Positions 9,032-18,516 are shown, counted from the stretch's first letter. The stretch is DNA of 64,000 bases from Rhodoferax sediminis (GCF_006970865.1 NZ_CP035503.1:3237001-3301000); one strand, 5' to 3'. Numbers and translations are program-made. Notes: generated by a model from the letters alone, not told the origin.

Positions 9032-9988
9032 TTACTGCTTCTGCAATCCCAGTTCCGCGGCCAGCTTGCCCATCTGCACCGTCTCACGCTTGAGCGCTTC
9101 CGTGTACTCCTGGGGCTTGATGGGGACCATCTCCGCGCCGGCGCCTTCGAAGCGCTCGCGCACTTCCTTGCTCGTGATCGCGGCCTGCAGCGCGGCAGAC
9201 AGCTTGTCGACGGCGTCCTTGGGCGTGCCGCTCGGCACCAGCAGGCCGATGTCCACATAGGAGCTGAAATTGGGCAGCCCCTGTTCCGCGATCGTCGGGA
9301 TCTCCGGAAAGGCCGGCAGGCGCTGCAGCGAGCTGACGCCCAGCGCGCGCAACTGGCCTCCGCGGATCTTGCCGGCGCCGCTGCCCAGGCCCTCGAAAAT
9401 CATGGTCACGCGGCCGCTGATTACGTCAGGGATGGCGGCGCCGTTGCCCTTGTAAGGCACGTGCAGCAGCTTCACTCCCGCGCGCTGCAGGAACATGGCG
9501 GCGGCCATGTAGGGTGTCGTGCCCACGCCGCCCGAGGCGAAGGACATCTCCGCGGGCTTCGCGTTGGCGCGCGCTATGAAGTCGGCGACGCTGCGGTCCA
9601 GCTGGCTCGGGCCCACCACCATCACCCAGGGCGAGCGCACCACCAGCCCGATGCCCAGGAAGTCCTTGGCGAGGTCGTAGCCCGGATCCAGCTTCACGGC
9701 GGGCTGGCTGGCGATGCTGTTGGAAGTGGCCAACACGGTGTAGCCATCGGCCGGGGCGCCCTTCACATAGCGGATGCCGAGCAGCGTGTCGGCGCCCGCG
9801 CGGTTCTCCACGATCACCGGCTGCCCCAGCTTCTCCGCCATCTTCTGGGCCACGAGCCGCGTGGAGATGTCCACGAGCCCACCGGGCGAGGCGGCCACGA
9901 CGATGCGCACCGGCCGCGCGGGGAACACCTCCGCAGCGGGGGCCGTGCACGCCACGGCCACCAGCAGGGCGGCAACTACCTTCTTCAT
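9032..9988 (-). CDS. Bug/TctC-type tripartite tricarboxylate transporter receptor
   Basis: A 318-residue periplasmic binding protein. The N-terminus MKKVVAALLVAVACTAPAA is a clear signal peptide, followed by FPARPVRIVV, the N-terminal signature of Bug proteins. Later landmarks are ENRAGADT, VPYKGNGAA and VPSGTPKDAV. An AAGGAG seven bases before ATG 9988 fixes the start. Bug proteins capture carboxylates or related small organic ions and either feed TctAB-type membrane transporters or act as orphan sensors. No TctA or TctB gene is present, so this one is an orphan here. It sits downstream of two carboxylesterase genes, suggesting an ester or its acid as ligand. Confidence 0.92.
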   Translation of the reverse strand: MKKVVAALLVAVACTAPAAEVFPARPVRIVVAASPGGLVDISTRLVAQKMAEKLGQPVIVENRAGADTLLGIRYVKGAPADGYTVLATSNSIASQPAVKLDPGYDLAKDFLGIGLVVRSPWVMVVGPSQLDRSVADFIARANAKPAEMSFASGGVGTTPYMAAAMFLQRAGVKLLHVPYKGNGAAIPDVISGRVTMIFEGLGSGAGKIRGGQLRALGVSSLQRLPAFPEIPTIAEQGLPNFSSYVDIGLLVPSGTPKDAVDKLSAALQAAITSKEVRERFEGAGAEMVPIKPQEYTEALKRETVQMGKLAAELGLQKQ

Positions 9989-10017
9989 CCTTGTCTCCTT
10001 GAGGGGTCTGAAATACT

Positions 10018-10173
10018 TCAATCGATCGAGTTAAACAGCGGCCCCGCCTGCAACACGGAGGTCTCCACCTTCAGGTAGTCCGTGCCGCCCGGTGCCAGTC
10101 GTTCACTGGCCGGCTCCGCTTGTCGATCAGCCGCGAATTCACGCCGCTCGAGCCAGTCGTGCGGGGGTTCCAT
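10018..10173 (-). CDS. 51-residue ORF, possible C-terminal remnant of a third carboxylesterase
   Basis: An ATG at 10173, seven bases after the stop of the upstream carboxylesterase, opens a 51-codon frame ending at 10018. Its last residues, VLQAGPLFNSID, resemble the end of the neighbouring carboxylesterase (LNRGPLYNYME). It could be the tail of a third esterase copy that kept a start codon, or a small translated protein coupled to the esterase gene. There is no other similarity I recognise. Confidence 0.35.
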   Translation of the reverse strand: MEPPHDWLERREFAADRQAEPASERLAPGGTDYLKVETSVLQAGPLFNSID

Positions 10174-10179
10174 CTCGTC

Positions 10180-11787
10180 TCACTCCATGTAGTTGTAGAG
10201 GGGGCCGCGGTTCAGCGTCGGGCCGTCCAGGGTTGGCAATTGCGCGCTCGCCACCCGCGCCGCGCCGTGGTAGTCGCTGGCTGCGCGGCAGTCCGCATCC
10301 ACCACCATCGAAGTGCGGCTGGCGGAGTCGTACGCTTTCCATTGCGGCATGCGCGGGTTGTTCGGGTCGCCGCTGCGGGCGAAGGCGACGAAGGCCGAAG
10401 CCAGGCTGCGCGAGACCTCCAGCGCCTCGGGGCTGCCACCGGTGAGGTCCGCGGTCTTGTCCACGTTGGCGAAGGCGAAAGGAATGTCCACCGTGTGGGG
10501 CGAGCCCCAGATGCCACCATCCACCGGCGCCTTCCACGCGAAGTTGTAGACATAGACCAGCGCGCGGCCTGCGTCCGCCTTGGGCTCCACGGCGCTAATC
10601 ATGGGCGTGCGAAAACGCACGTCGCTCGCGAACGCGGCCAGGATCTGCGGCGGCGTCGCGCGCGGCTCGTCGTGCAGATAGGCATCGACGATGCCCTGTA
10701 CGCCCGTGTCGTCGAGGCCATACTGGGCGCGGATGCGCGCACGCATCTGGTTTGCGCTCACCTCGAAATTGCGCCTGTCGCGCCGGAAGTAAAAGGTCGC
10801 CTCGGTGTCCACGCTGCCCATCAGCAGTGGCACGTCGGCGTGCAGGGCCAGGCCCTGCGACGACATGATGGCTGCGGGCAGGTGGTGACCATCGATCACC
10901 GGGCGTGCGGCTTCGAAGCGCGCGGCCGCCACTGCTTTGGCCCGCGCGCGCAGCAAGGCGTCGGCGGCCACATGCTGCAGCTTGCGGGCATCGCCGCGGG
11001 CAAGGCCGAACGTCTTCAGGATCTCCTCGGTGTAGCGCTCGGTGCTAGCCGCCGTCACGTGGCTCCACGGCCCGCTCATGTTGATCGCCCGGTGGAACAG
11101 GCCGCTGGCCGCCGGCATGCCCATGAGGGCCATCACCTTTCCGCCACCGCCGGACTGGCCGAAGAGAGTGACATTGCCGGAATCGCCACCAAATTCAGCG
11201 ATGTTGTCCTTCACCCAGCGCAGCGCCGCCACCAGGTCCAGCTGGCCGGCATTGCCGGCGTCGGCGAAAGCCGGATCGAAAGCGCCGAGGTGCGTGTACC
11301 CGAAGGCGTTGAGGCGGTGGTTCACCGTGACCACCACCACATCGCCAAAGCGGGCAAGATGGCTGCCGTCCAGGATGCTTTCGCCGCCGCTGCCGCTGAT
11401 GTAGCCGCCGCCGTGCATGTAGACCATCACTGGCCGGCGCGCGCCGGTGTCGAGGCCGGGCGTGTACACGTTGAGTACGCAGCAGTTCTCGCTGAAAGGC
11501 GAGGGATCACCGCCCTCCCAGGAGAACACGGGCGTCACCGGCATGCGCTCGGTGGACTGCGGACTCTGGTCGCCCAGGGTGAAGGCGTCGCGCACGCCGC
11601 TCCAGCCGGCAACCGGGCGCGGTGCCTGGAAGCGCCCGTCGCCGCCGGTGTCCGCCGCATAGGGAATGCCCTTGAAGCTGATGGCGGTGTCACCGCGCAC
11701 GCCGCGCAGGCGGCCGTGCGTGGTGGTGACGGTCACCGGCTCGGCAGCGTGGCGCGCGCCAACCAGGGCGCAGGCAGCGAGCTTCAC
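10180..11787 (-). CDS. Type-B carboxylesterase (copy A)
   Basis: About 535 residues of a type-B carboxylesterase/para-nitrobenzyl esterase, hydrolysing carboxylic esters. The oxyanion motif HGGG is at residues 125-128, the nucleophile elbow GQSGG has Ser212, the acid is the Glu in SVDTEATF and the histidine lies in GSPHTVDIPFAF. The start is uncertain: there is no ATG in the right place, and the best choice is GTG at 11787, giving VKLAACALVG, a weak signal-peptide-like start without a clear ribosome binding site. The gene lies downstream of paralogue B, with only about 75 bases between them. Copy pairs of this kind often arise by tandem duplication. Confidence 0.85.
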   Translation of the reverse strand: MKLAACALVGARHAAEPVTVTTTHGRLRGVRGDTAISFKGIPYAADTGGDGRFQAPRPVAGWSGVRDAFTLGDQSPQSTERMPVTPVFSWEGGDPSPFSENCCVLNVYTPGLDTGARRPVMVYMHGGGYISGSGGESILDGSHLARFGDVVVVTVNHRLNAFGYTHLGAFDPAFADAGNAGQLDLVAALRWVKDNIAEFGGDSGNVTLFGQSGGGGKVMALMGMPAASGLFHRAINMSGPWSHVTAASTERYTEEILKTFGLARGDARKLQHVAADALLRARAKAVAAARFEAARPVIDGHHLPAAIMSSQGLALHADVPLLMGSVDTEATFYFRRDRRNFEVSANQMRARIRAQYGLDDTGVQGIVDAYLHDEPRATPPQILAAFASDVRFRTPMISAVEPKADAGRALVYVYNFAWKAPVDGGIWGSPHTVDIPFAFANVDKTADLTGGSPEALEVSRSLASAFVAFARSGDPNNPRMPQWKAYDSASRTSMVVDADCRAASDYHGAARVASAQLPTLDGPTLNRGPLYNYME

Positions 11788-11861
11788 GCGCCCAGGGACG
11801 CGACAACGACGCGCCACCGGAGCCCGAGATGAAAACGGTCCACGCAAAAACTTCCTATTCT

Positions 11862-13439
11862 TCAGGCTTCCCCGATGGCGGGGACGTAACGGGGAAAGGG
11901 TTCGAAGGCAATGCGCTCCTCGCGCAACGGGTCCGCCTGCAGGCGCGAGTGCCGGTCGAACACCATGGTGGCGCGTTCGGCCAGCGCATAGGGACGCCAC
12001 GAAACGAGGCCTGCGTGGTTGGGGTTGCCACTGCGTGCGAAGGCGAGCCACGCGCCGGACATCTCCTCCTGCAGCGGGTCACGATCTGCGCCCGCGCCCA
12101 CGATGCCACCGGGCACATCCACGTTGCCGAATGCGAAGGCGATGCACAGCGTATGCGGCGTTCGCAGCATGCCGTCCAGCACCGGCGTCTTCCAGCGCAG
12201 CAGGTAAGCGTAGACCGGGGCGCCGCCCTGCTCCGTCTGCAGCTCGGCCGCACGCGTGACGCTGCGGCGGTAACGGTGGTCGCCATAGACCTGCGCGTAG
12301 AGGTCGCCCGGGGCGTCGCCGGGGCGGCCGCTGCGATAGGTCTCCAGCAGGCGTTCGGCATCGGCGGCAGGCACGCCGAGCGCGCGCGCGGTGCTCGCCA
12401 GCGCCTGTTGCGCGCTCTGCCGGTACACGGCCGGCGTGGCGGCGAAGGTGAGGCGCTGCTCGTTTTCGCACCAGCCGGTCATGAGCGGCACGGCGGCCGA
12501 GAGCTGCACCGCCTCGGCGCTGAAGGGCTGCCACGGCAACGTGCGGCCATCGACCACGGGACGGTAATCGTCGCGATGGGTGGCTTTCACCGCGGCGAGC
12601 ATGGCCTTGACCAGGGTCTCGGCCGGCAGCTCGTGCAAGGCACGCAGCCGGTTGCGGTTCAGGCCCAGCTGGGCCAGGAACTGCTCCGTGTTGCGCTCGG
12701 CCTCCTCCTCGGTTGCGAGCCGCAGCAGCGACGAGGCGCTCTGGATGATGGCCTTATGGAACAGGCCTCGCGCGCGTGGCATGGCCATCAGCACCGCCGC
12801 CTTGGAGCCGCCACCGGACTGCCCGAAGATCGTGACGTTGCCCGGGTCGCCGCCGAAGCGCGCAACGTTGTCGCGCACCCATTCGAGCGCGGCCACCAGG
12901 TCCAGCATGCCGGCGTTGCCGGCGTCCGCATAGCGCCCCCCATCGGCATCGCCGAGGTACAGATGGCCGAACACATTGAGCCGGTGGTTCATGGAGACCA
13001 CCACCGCGCCCCGCCTGGCGAGGTTGCCACCATCCACGCCGGGGCCGCCTGCCGAACCGACCTTGAACCCGCCACCATGGATGTAGACCATCACCGGGAG
13101 CTTCGCGCCGCCATCCAGGCTGGGCGTGAACACGTTCAGCGCCAGGCAGTCCTCGGACATCGGCCGCGCGTCGCGCAGCCACGTGATGTTCAGCCGTTCC
13201 TCGTCCCGAGCCTCTTGGGGGGCGCGTGGCCCGCAGTCGAGCGCGTCGCGCACGCCAGCCCAGGAGCGGGGCCGCGGCGGCTGGAAGCGATGGATGCCGC
13301 CGGTATCCGCGCCATACGGGATGCCCTTGAAAATGTGGATGCCGGCCGCCGAGGTGCCGCGCACCCTGCCGGAGACTGTTTCCACCACGGGCCGCCTGGC
13401 CGCGGCGCCAGTGCCGGCACATTCGGACAGACCGGTCAT
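11862..13439 (-). CDS. Type-B carboxylesterase (copy B)
   Basis: A 525-residue type-B carboxylesterase, paralogous to its downstream neighbour. HGGG is at residues 121-124, nucleophile Ser208 in GQSGGG, a Glu in GWCENEQRL, and the histidine in [12 protein letters not shown]. Unlike most secreted relatives it has no clear signal peptide. The ATG at 13439 lies just after the stop of the CoA-transferase gene (13445); a GTG at 13448 overlapping that stop is an alternative that would couple translation. An ester-hydrolase step next to a CoA-transferase suggests a pathway in which an ester is opened and the acid is then activated. Confidence 0.87.
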   Translation of the reverse strand: MTGLSECAGTGAAARRPVVETVSGRVRGTSAAGIHIFKGIPYGADTGGIHRFQPPRPRSWAGVRDALDCGPRAPQEARDEERLNITWLRDARPMSEDCLALNVFTPSLDGGAKLPVMVYIHGGGFKVGSAGGPGVDGGNLARRGAVVVSMNHRLNVFGHLYLGDADGGRYADAGNAGMLDLVAALEWVRDNVARFGGDPGNVTIFGQSGGGSKAAVLMAMPRARGLFHKAIIQSASSLLRLATEEEAERNTEQFLAQLGLNRNRLRALHELPAETLVKAMLAAVKATHRDDYRPVVDGRTLPWQPFSAEAVQLSAAVPLMTGWCENEQRLTFAATPAVYRQSAQQALASTARALGVPAADAERLLETYRSGRPGDAPGDLYAQVYGDHRYRRSVTRAAELQTEQGGAPVYAYLLRWKTPVLDGMLRTPHTLCIAFAFGNVDVPGGIVGAGADRDPLQEEMSGAWLAFARSGNPNHAGLVSWRPYALAERATMVFDRHSRLQADPLREERIAFEPFPRYVPAIGEA

Positions 13440-13444
13440 TCGAT

Positions 13445-14689
13445 TCACAGCACGCCCGCGGACCGCAATTCGTCGATCCGCTGCGCGCTGTAGCCAAGCT
13501 CGCCCAGAATCGCTTCCGAATCGGCCCCGCCGTCGGGCGTGGGGCGGCGGACGCGGCGCGTCGCGCCGTCGAAGTTCATGGGCGAAGCCAGCACGTGCAG
13601 GGTGCCCAGCTTCGGGTGCTCCATCGGCAGAGCCATGCCGAGGTGCCGCACCTGGGCATCCTCGAAGACCTGGTCCATGCTGTAGATCGGGCCACAGGTG
13701 ACGCCGGCGCCATTGAGCTTCTCGATCCAGTGCAGCGTGCCGCGGGTGCGGGTGACTTCGGCGATGCCCGCGTGGATCGCCACCTTGTGCTTGCGGCGGC
13801 CGTCGCGCGAGGTCCAGCCCGGCTGCTCTGCCCACTCGGGGTGCCCCAACGCCGCGCACAGACGCGGCCACAGGCGCGAGCTCGCTGCGCAGATCGTGAC
13901 GTGGCCGTCCTGCGTCGGGAACACGTCGGTCGGGATCGCGGTGGGATGCTCGTTGCCCACCCGCTTCGGCACCTCCTTGTCCACGAGCCAGCGGGTCGCC
14001 TGGAAGTCCATCATGAACAGCAGGCTCTCCATCAGACTGGTGTGCACCCAGCGGCCGCGGCCGGTGCGCTGCCGCTCGAAGAGCGCCATCATCACGGCCA
14101 GAGCCAGCATGTTGCCGGCGGTGAGGTCGCCCACCGCGATGCCGGTGCGCAGCGGTTGCCCATCGGGCAGACCCGTCACCGACATCAGGCCCGTCATGCC
14201 CTGAGCGATCTGGTCAAGGCCGGGGCGCTCGCGGTAGGGCCCGTCCTGGCCGAAGCCGCTGATGCTGCCGTAGACGAGGCGCGGGTTCACCGCGCTCAGG
14301 TCCTCCCAGGCGATGCCCAGCCGGTGCTTCACGGCCGGCCGCATGTTCTCGATCACCACGTCCGCCTCGCGCACCAGGTCCAGCAGCACGGCGCGGCCGG
14401 CCGGATCCTTCAGGTTCAGGCGCAGCGAGCGCTTGTTGCGGTGCAGGTTCTGGTAGTCGGAGCCGCGCTCCTTGCCCACCACGTCCTCGTGGGCCGGCGT
14501 GCCGGCCGGTGCCAGCGGCGGGTCGATGCGGATCACGTCCGCCCCCCAGTCGGCGAGGTGCCGCACCGCGGTGGGGCCGGCACGCGCCAGGGTGAGGTCG
14601 ATCACCTTCAGCCCGGCCAAAGGCAGCGACCCTTGGTCGTTATCCCGCCTGGCGCCGGCGGCGCGCGCTGCTCCGCTCATGTCGGTCAT
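13445..14689 (-). CDS. Family III (CaiB/BaiF) CoA-transferase
   Basis: A 414-residue family III CoA-transferase, moving CoA between carboxylic acids. The catalytic aspartate is Asp159 in RPGLDQIAQ, aligned with Asp169 of formyl-CoA transferase. AGGAA precedes ATG 14689. It is the first gene of a minus-strand series of about 8.6 kb (CoA-transferase, two esterases, small ORF, Bug receptor, citrate synthase, crotonase, MaoC) and is divergent from the crotonase gene at 14820. The CoA donor is unknown; succinyl-CoA is common in the family. Confidence 0.9.
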   Translation of the reverse strand: MTDMSGAARAAGARRDNDQGSLPLAGLKVIDLTLARAGPTAVRHLADWGADVIRIDPPLAPAGTPAHEDVVGKERGSDYQNLHRNKRSLRLNLKDPAGRAVLLDLVREADVVIENMRPAVKHRLGIAWEDLSAVNPRLVYGSISGFGQDGPYRERPGLDQIAQGMTGLMSVTGLPDGQPLRTGIAVGDLTAGNMLALAVMMALFERQRTGRGRWVHTSLMESLLFMMDFQATRWLVDKEVPKRVGNEHPTAIPTDVFPTQDGHVTICAASSRLWPRLCAALGHPEWAEQPGWTSRDGRRKHKVAIHAGIAEVTRTRGTLHWIEKLNGAGVTCGPIYSMDQVFEDAQVRHLGMALPMEHPKLGTLHVLASPMNFDGATRRVRRPTPDGGADSEAILGELGYSAQRIDELRSAGVL

Positions 14690-14745
14690 CGGAGTTCCTG
14701 TTCGATTCGCATGGGCCGAATTCTCACGGCAGCGCGCACCGGCGT

Positions 14746-14759
14746 CCAATTCCAATTGG
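14746..14759. promoter_or_regulatory. Palindromic element in a divergent promoter region
   Basis: The 130 bases between two divergent genes contain CCAATTCCAATTGG, which includes the perfect palindrome CCAATTGG, in a locally AT-richer stretch. It is a plausible operator, but no regulator gene is directly adjacent and no promoter was resolved. Confidence 0.25.
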
Positions 14760-14819
14760 TTTGGCCTGCCCAACGAATGGCAGGTTTACCGCCTGCCGCG
14801 CTGCGCCGAGAATGCGGAC

Positions 14820-15653
14820 ATGGAAATTGGAAAAACTCTCGAGGACACGATGTGCGTGGTGGACCGTCACGCGGACGGCAAGCTGCTCGCGGGCCGCATT
14901 GACCGCATCGGCGTGGTGCTGTTCAACCAGCCGGAAAAGCGCAACGCCCTGAACCTGGCCATGTGGAACGGCGTGTGCGACGTCCTGGACGCCTTCGCCG
15001 CGGACGGCGAGGTGCGCGCGGTCGTGTACGCTGGCGCCGGCGGCGAGGCCTTCGCCTCGGGCGCTGACATCAGCGAGTTCGCCAGCAAGCGCAACAGCGC
15101 GGACGCCAACCTGGAGTACACGCGCATCACAGGGCGGGGCCGCGACAAGATGCGCGACTTCCCCAAGCCGACCCTCGCCTGCGTCCAGGGCTACTGCCTC
15201 GGCGGCGGACTCAACGTCGCATTGCAGGCGGACCTGCGGGTGGCGTCGCGCGATTCCGTGTTCGGCATCCCGGCGGCGCGCATGGGCATCGCCTACGGCA
15301 TCGAGCCCATGGAGAAGCTCGTCTCGCTCGTCGGCCCCGCCCGCGCGCACCTCTTGCTCTACACGGCCCGTCGCTTCACGGGCGAGGAGGCGTTGGCCAT
15401 GGGCCTCGTCGAAGTGCTCGCCGCCGAAGACGTGGTCACGGAAACACTGAAGCTCGCCGCCGCCATCGCGGAGAACGCACCACTGTCGCTGCAGGCCAGC
15501 CGCTTCGCGATCCAACAGGTGCTGAAGCCGCCGGCTGAGCGCAACCATGACCACATGGCGGAGCTTACCCGTCGCTGCATGGACAGCGCCGACTACCGCG
15601 AAGGGCGCGCCGCCTTCGCCGAAAAGCGCAAGCCCCGGTTCACCGGCGCCTGA
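14820..15653 (+). CDS. Crotonase family protein lacking both canonical glutamates
   Basis: A 277-residue enoyl-CoA hydratase/isomerase family protein. The oxyanion segments FASGADIS (about 78-85) and YCLGGGLN (about 125-132) are present. The two hydratase glutamates align with N132 and A152 (PAARMGIA), 20 residues apart as expected, so classical hydration is unlikely. The ATG at 14820 is taken; an ATG ten codons later is an alternative. It is divergent from the CoA-transferase gene and 29 bases upstream of a DUF2889 gene on the same strand. Confidence 0.85.
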   Translation: MEIGKTLEDTMCVVDRHADGKLLAGRIDRIGVVLFNQPEKRNALNLAMWNGVCDVLDAFAADGEVRAVVYAGAGGEAFASGADISEFASKRNSADANLEYTRITGRGRDKMRDFPKPTLACVQGYCLGGGLNVALQADLRVASRDSVFGIPAARMGIAYGIEPMEKLVSLVGPARAHLLLYTARRFTGEEALAMGLVEVLAAEDVVTETLKLAAAIAENAPLSLQASRFAIQQVLKPPAERNHDHMAELTRRCMDSADYREGRAAFAEKRKPRFTGA

Positions 15654-15682
15654 ATACGCCCTGCCCGAAGAGAAAGCACCGC

Positions 15683-16309
15683 ATGCCACTGTCTGCCATC
15701 GCCGACCGCGAGGAAGTCCACCACCGCGTGATTGATATGAAGACCTATGCCCGCGCCAACGGGCTGTTCGACGCCGAAGCGCACCTGGTCGACCGCAAGC
15801 CCTTCGAGTTCACCCGCGCCGGCGCGACCGACACCGTCGCGGCCGGGGAAGCCTTCCACGACCTCTGGATCCGCGTGACGGTGGACCGCGACTTCGTCGT
15901 GCGCGCCATCGAGGCCGCGTCGGACGTGACGCCCTGGGCCGTGTGCAAGCAGGCCGGCGCCGCCTTGCAAGCGCTGGTGGGGGAGGCGCTGGTGAAGGGC
16001 TGGACCGGCAAGGTCAAGGAAAAGCTGCGCGGCGCGGCCAGCTGCACGCACCTGGCCGAAATGCTGATCCCGCTGGCGACCACCGCGCTGCAGGGCATCT
16101 ACGGGCTGCGCACGCTGGCCGAACGCGAGGCTAAGATCGGCGCGATGGTAGACAGCTGCTATGCCTTCGGCAGCAGCCGGGACGTGATCAAGCGGCTCGC
16201 ACCCCTGCACTACCAGGCGGCCGTCCAGGCCTATGAACCGTCCTCGAACACCAGCTGCTCCAGCCGCCGCTGCTCCAGCGAGGGATGCAGCTCCTCGAGG
16301 AAGCGGTAG
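15683..16309 (+). CDS. DUF2889 protein (copy 1) with antisense-encoded tail
   Basis: A 208-residue protein of the DUF2889 family, function unknown. The core (VHHRVIDMKTYAR, IEAASDVTP, GAASCTHLAEML, LATTALQGI) is shared with the paralogue at 17168-17734. The last 25 residues, rich in Ser, Cys and Arg, are encoded in the 79 bases that overlap the end of the convergent LysR gene and do not look like family sequence; the original stop may have been lost. DUF2889 genes often accompany acyl-CoA catabolic genes, as here. Confidence 0.8.
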   Translation: MPLSAIADREEVHHRVIDMKTYARANGLFDAEAHLVDRKPFEFTRAGATDTVAAGEAFHDLWIRVTVDRDFVVRAIEAASDVTPWAVCKQAGAALQALVGEALVKGWTGKVKEKLRGAASCTHLAEMLIPLATTALQGIYGLRTLAEREAKIGAMVDSCYAFGSSRDVIKRLAPLHYQAAVQAYEPSSNTSCSSRRCSSEGCSSSRKR

Positions 16310-17160
16310 ACGTATTTCTGCAGATGGCTCTGCCGGCGCAGCAGCACCACCGATTCCGATGGCTCGAACAGGTGGCCGACGTCGCGAGCCCGCACCGCGC
16401 GATCCCGCGACGCCGACCAGGTGAAGGCGGGGATGATGCCGACGCCCAGGCCCGCGCCAACGTAGGTCTTGATCACGTCGGAATCGAGCGCCTGCACGAC
16501 GACGTTCACCTCCAGCCCGGCCTCCACGAACTTGCGAACGATCCGCGAGCCCCGCGGCCGGGCCGAGTGCTGCACGATCAGCGCAGACTGCGCGATCTTC
16601 TCCAGTGTCAGCGCCTTGGTCTTGAGCAGCGGGTGGCCGGGCGGCGTCACCAGCACGCGCGGCGAGGTCAGGAAGGGCACGGGCACCGTCTCGCGCGGCA
16701 GTTGCTCCGGCGCGTGTGTCACGCCCAGCGTGGCCTTGCCGTCGCGCACGAGTTCAGCGATCTGCCCCGGCGTGCCCTGCAGCACCGTGATGCGCACCTT
16801 CGGGAAGCGGCGGCTGAACGCGACGATCGCGGGCAGCAACAGATGGTTGGCGTGGGCGTGGCTGGTGGCCAGCGCGATGCTTCCTTCGCCCCCGCCGCGC
16901 CCCTCGCGGGCAATGCCCCGGATGTTGTCCGCGGCCTGCAATGCGCGGCGGGCCCACAGCAGCGTGCGTTGTCCCTCTTCCGTCAGCGCGACGGGGCGGC
17001 CGCGCTGGCGCAACAGCAGATCGACGCCGAGCTCCTCCTCGAACTGCCGCAGCTGCTTGCTGACGGCGGGCTGGGTGGCGTGCAGGACGCTGGCGGCGCG
17101 CGAGATGTTGAAGCCCGCATCGACCACCGCGCACAGGCACTGCAGCTGCCGCAGCTTCAT
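16231..17160 (-). CDS. LysR-type transcriptional regulator (CysB-like branch)
   Basis: A 309-residue LysR regulator. The N-terminal winged helix (MKLRQLQCLCAVVDAGFNIS, ATQPAVSKQLRQFEEELGV) is followed by a substrate-binding domain with IVQHSARPRGS and GAGLGVGIIPAFTW, features that recall the CysB/Cbl branch. It starts seven bases after the stop of the upstream DUF2889 gene on the same strand, so the two are probably co-transcribed. It may control the flanking crotonase/DUF2889 genes; the ligand is unknown. Confidence 0.9.
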   Translation of the reverse strand: MKLRQLQCLCAVVDAGFNISRAASVLHATQPAVSKQLRQFEEELGVDLLLRQRGRPVALTEEGQRTLLWARRALQAADNIRGIAREGRGGGEGSIALATSHAHANHLLLPAIVAFSRRFPKVRITVLQGTPGQIAELVRDGKATLGVTHAPEQLPRETVPVPFLTSPRVLVTPPGHPLLKTKALTLEKIAQSALIVQHSARPRGSRIVRKFVEAGLEVNVVVQALDSDVIKTYVGAGLGVGIIPAFTWSASRDRAVRARDVGHLFEPSESVVLLRRQSHLQKYVYRFLEELHPSLEQRRLEQLVFEDGS

Positions 17161-17167
17161 GCCGGGA

Positions 17168-17734
17168 TCAGGACGGTTGCTTCTCCGCCGGCACGTAGTG
17201 CTGCGGCCACAGGCGCTGCACGACCTCGCGGCTGCGGCCGTAGGTGTAGCAGGTATCGAGCTGGGACGGCACGCCGCCGACGACAGGCCTGCGCTCGTCC
17301 TTCGGTTGCAGCCCGCGGATCCCCTGGAAGGCCGTGGTCGCCAGGGGGATCAGCATTTCCATCAGGTGGGTGCAGCTGGCGGCGCCGCGCAGCCGCTCTT
17401 TGACCTTGGCGGACCAGCCGCGGGCGATGCGTTCGCCTACGAGGACCTGAAGCGTCGTCTCGGCGCCCTTGCACAGCGGGTAAGGCGTCACGTCGGAGGA
17501 GGCTTCGATCGCCCGCACGAGGTAGTCCGCGTCCACCGTCATCCGCACCGAAATATCATGCAGCGGCTGGCCGGCCGGGGTCGGATGCGGCTGGGCCAGG
17601 CGCTCGAAATCGAAGGGTTTCGTGTCGACCAGGTGCGCCTCGATGTCGTAGAGGCCGTCCTCGCGGGCGTAGGCGCGCATGTCGATGACGCGATGGTGGG
17701 CTTCACGGCGGGCGACGGGTGGAGACAGGGGCAT
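17168..17734 (-). CDS. DUF2889 protein (copy 2)
   Basis: A 188-residue DUF2889 protein of the expected length, paralogous to the gene at 15683. Shared segments include HHRVIDMRAYAR, IEASSDVTPYP, GAASCTHLMEML and LATTAFQGI. The invariant-looking ASCTH and the N-terminal HHR could be metal or ligand contacts, but nothing is known to me about catalysis. It is followed after seven bases by the LysR gene. Confidence 0.85.
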   Translation of the reverse strand: MPLSPPVARREAHHRVIDMRAYAREDGLYDIEAHLVDTKPFDFERLAQPHPTPAGQPLHDISVRMTVDADYLVRAIEASSDVTPYPLCKGAETTLQVLVGERIARGWSAKVKERLRGAASCTHLMEMLIPLATTAFQGIRGLQPKDERRPVVGGVPSQLDTCYTYGRSREVVQRLWPQHYVPAEKQPS

Positions 17735-17772
17735 GGCGCGGCTTTCGGTTCGGCAGACCTGCGTATTGTGGA

Positions 17773-18516
17773 CTACAGGCCCAGTTCTTCGCCGACCAGC
17801 ACCACGTTGATGCGGTCGCTCATGCGCGGCAGCGCGCCCTCGAGGATGCCGGTGTAGTTGCAGATGCGCCGCGGATGGTCGCAGTCGGTGCAGATGCCGG
17901 TGGAGGCACAGGGCAGCTCGCCGTACCAGGGCCGGTTGTGCATGTCGAGGTGGCGCTTGACGTTCACCGGCGCGCAGAACTCGTGGATGCGGTCGAAGGC
18001 CGCGTCCAGGCCCTTCACGATCTTGTTGACGCCGACCACGATGACGACCTTGCGCGGGCCGAAGATCATGGCAGCCACGCGGTTGCCGGCGCCGTCGGTG
18101 CTGACGATCTTGCCATCCAGCGTGACGGCGTTGGCGCCGGTCAGGTAGACGTCGGCCATAAACACGTCACGCTGCAGCTTGAAATACAGGTCCTTGTTCT
18201 TCTCGTAGTCGCCGTTGATGTTGTTGCCCGGGCCGTCCTTCTCCTGCGGATACATGATCGTGTTGGCGGCGCGCGCGCGCAGCGCCGGGATCACCTCCAG
18301 CTGGTCCAGGGTGACGGAGTCGGAACGGAACACCGACACGTCGCGGGGCACGAGCGCCATGACGGCCGCGAGCGCGGCCTCCCGGTCGGGTACGTACTGC
18401 GCCTGGAAGTGCCGGCGCTTCATGGCCGCGACCACCGTGTTGGCGCGCTGCTCCTTCACCCAGTTGATGGGGCGGGAGATGTTCTTTTCGTCGACGGCGG
18501 TGAGCACGGCGCTCAT
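17773..18516 (-). CDS. LUD-domain (lactate utilization/DUF162) protein
   Basis: A 247-residue LUD-domain protein of the LutC/YkgG type. The DUF162 core includes DVYLTGANAVTLDGKIV, RVAAMIFGP and VVGVNKIV. A C-terminal cysteine cluster (PCASTGICTDCDHPRRICN) could bind an iron-sulfur centre. In the Lut system such proteins take part in L-lactate oxidation, but no LutA or LutB gene is nearby, so an electron-transfer or redox role in another acid oxidation is as likely. Its first seven codons and upstream region are repeated at 19753-19859. Confidence 0.85.
   Translation of the reverse strand: MSAVLTAVDEKNISRPINWVKEQRANTVVAAMKRRHFQAQYVPDREAALAAVMALVPRDVSVFRSDSVTLDQLEVIPALRARAANTIMYPQEKDGPGNNINGDYEKNKDLYFKLQRDVFMADVYLTGANAVTLDGKIVSTDGAGNRVAAMIFGPRKVVIVVGVNKIVKGLDAAFDRIHEFCAPVNVKRHLDMHNRPWYGELPCASTGICTDCDHPRRICNYTGILEGALPRMSDRINVVLVGEELGL

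Noticed and set aside
8363..13493. Several plus-strand open frames of 550-570 codons
   Set aside because: They are antisense to citrate synthase, the Bug gene and the carboxylesterases, are rich in His, Arg, Gly and Ala, and show no family motifs.
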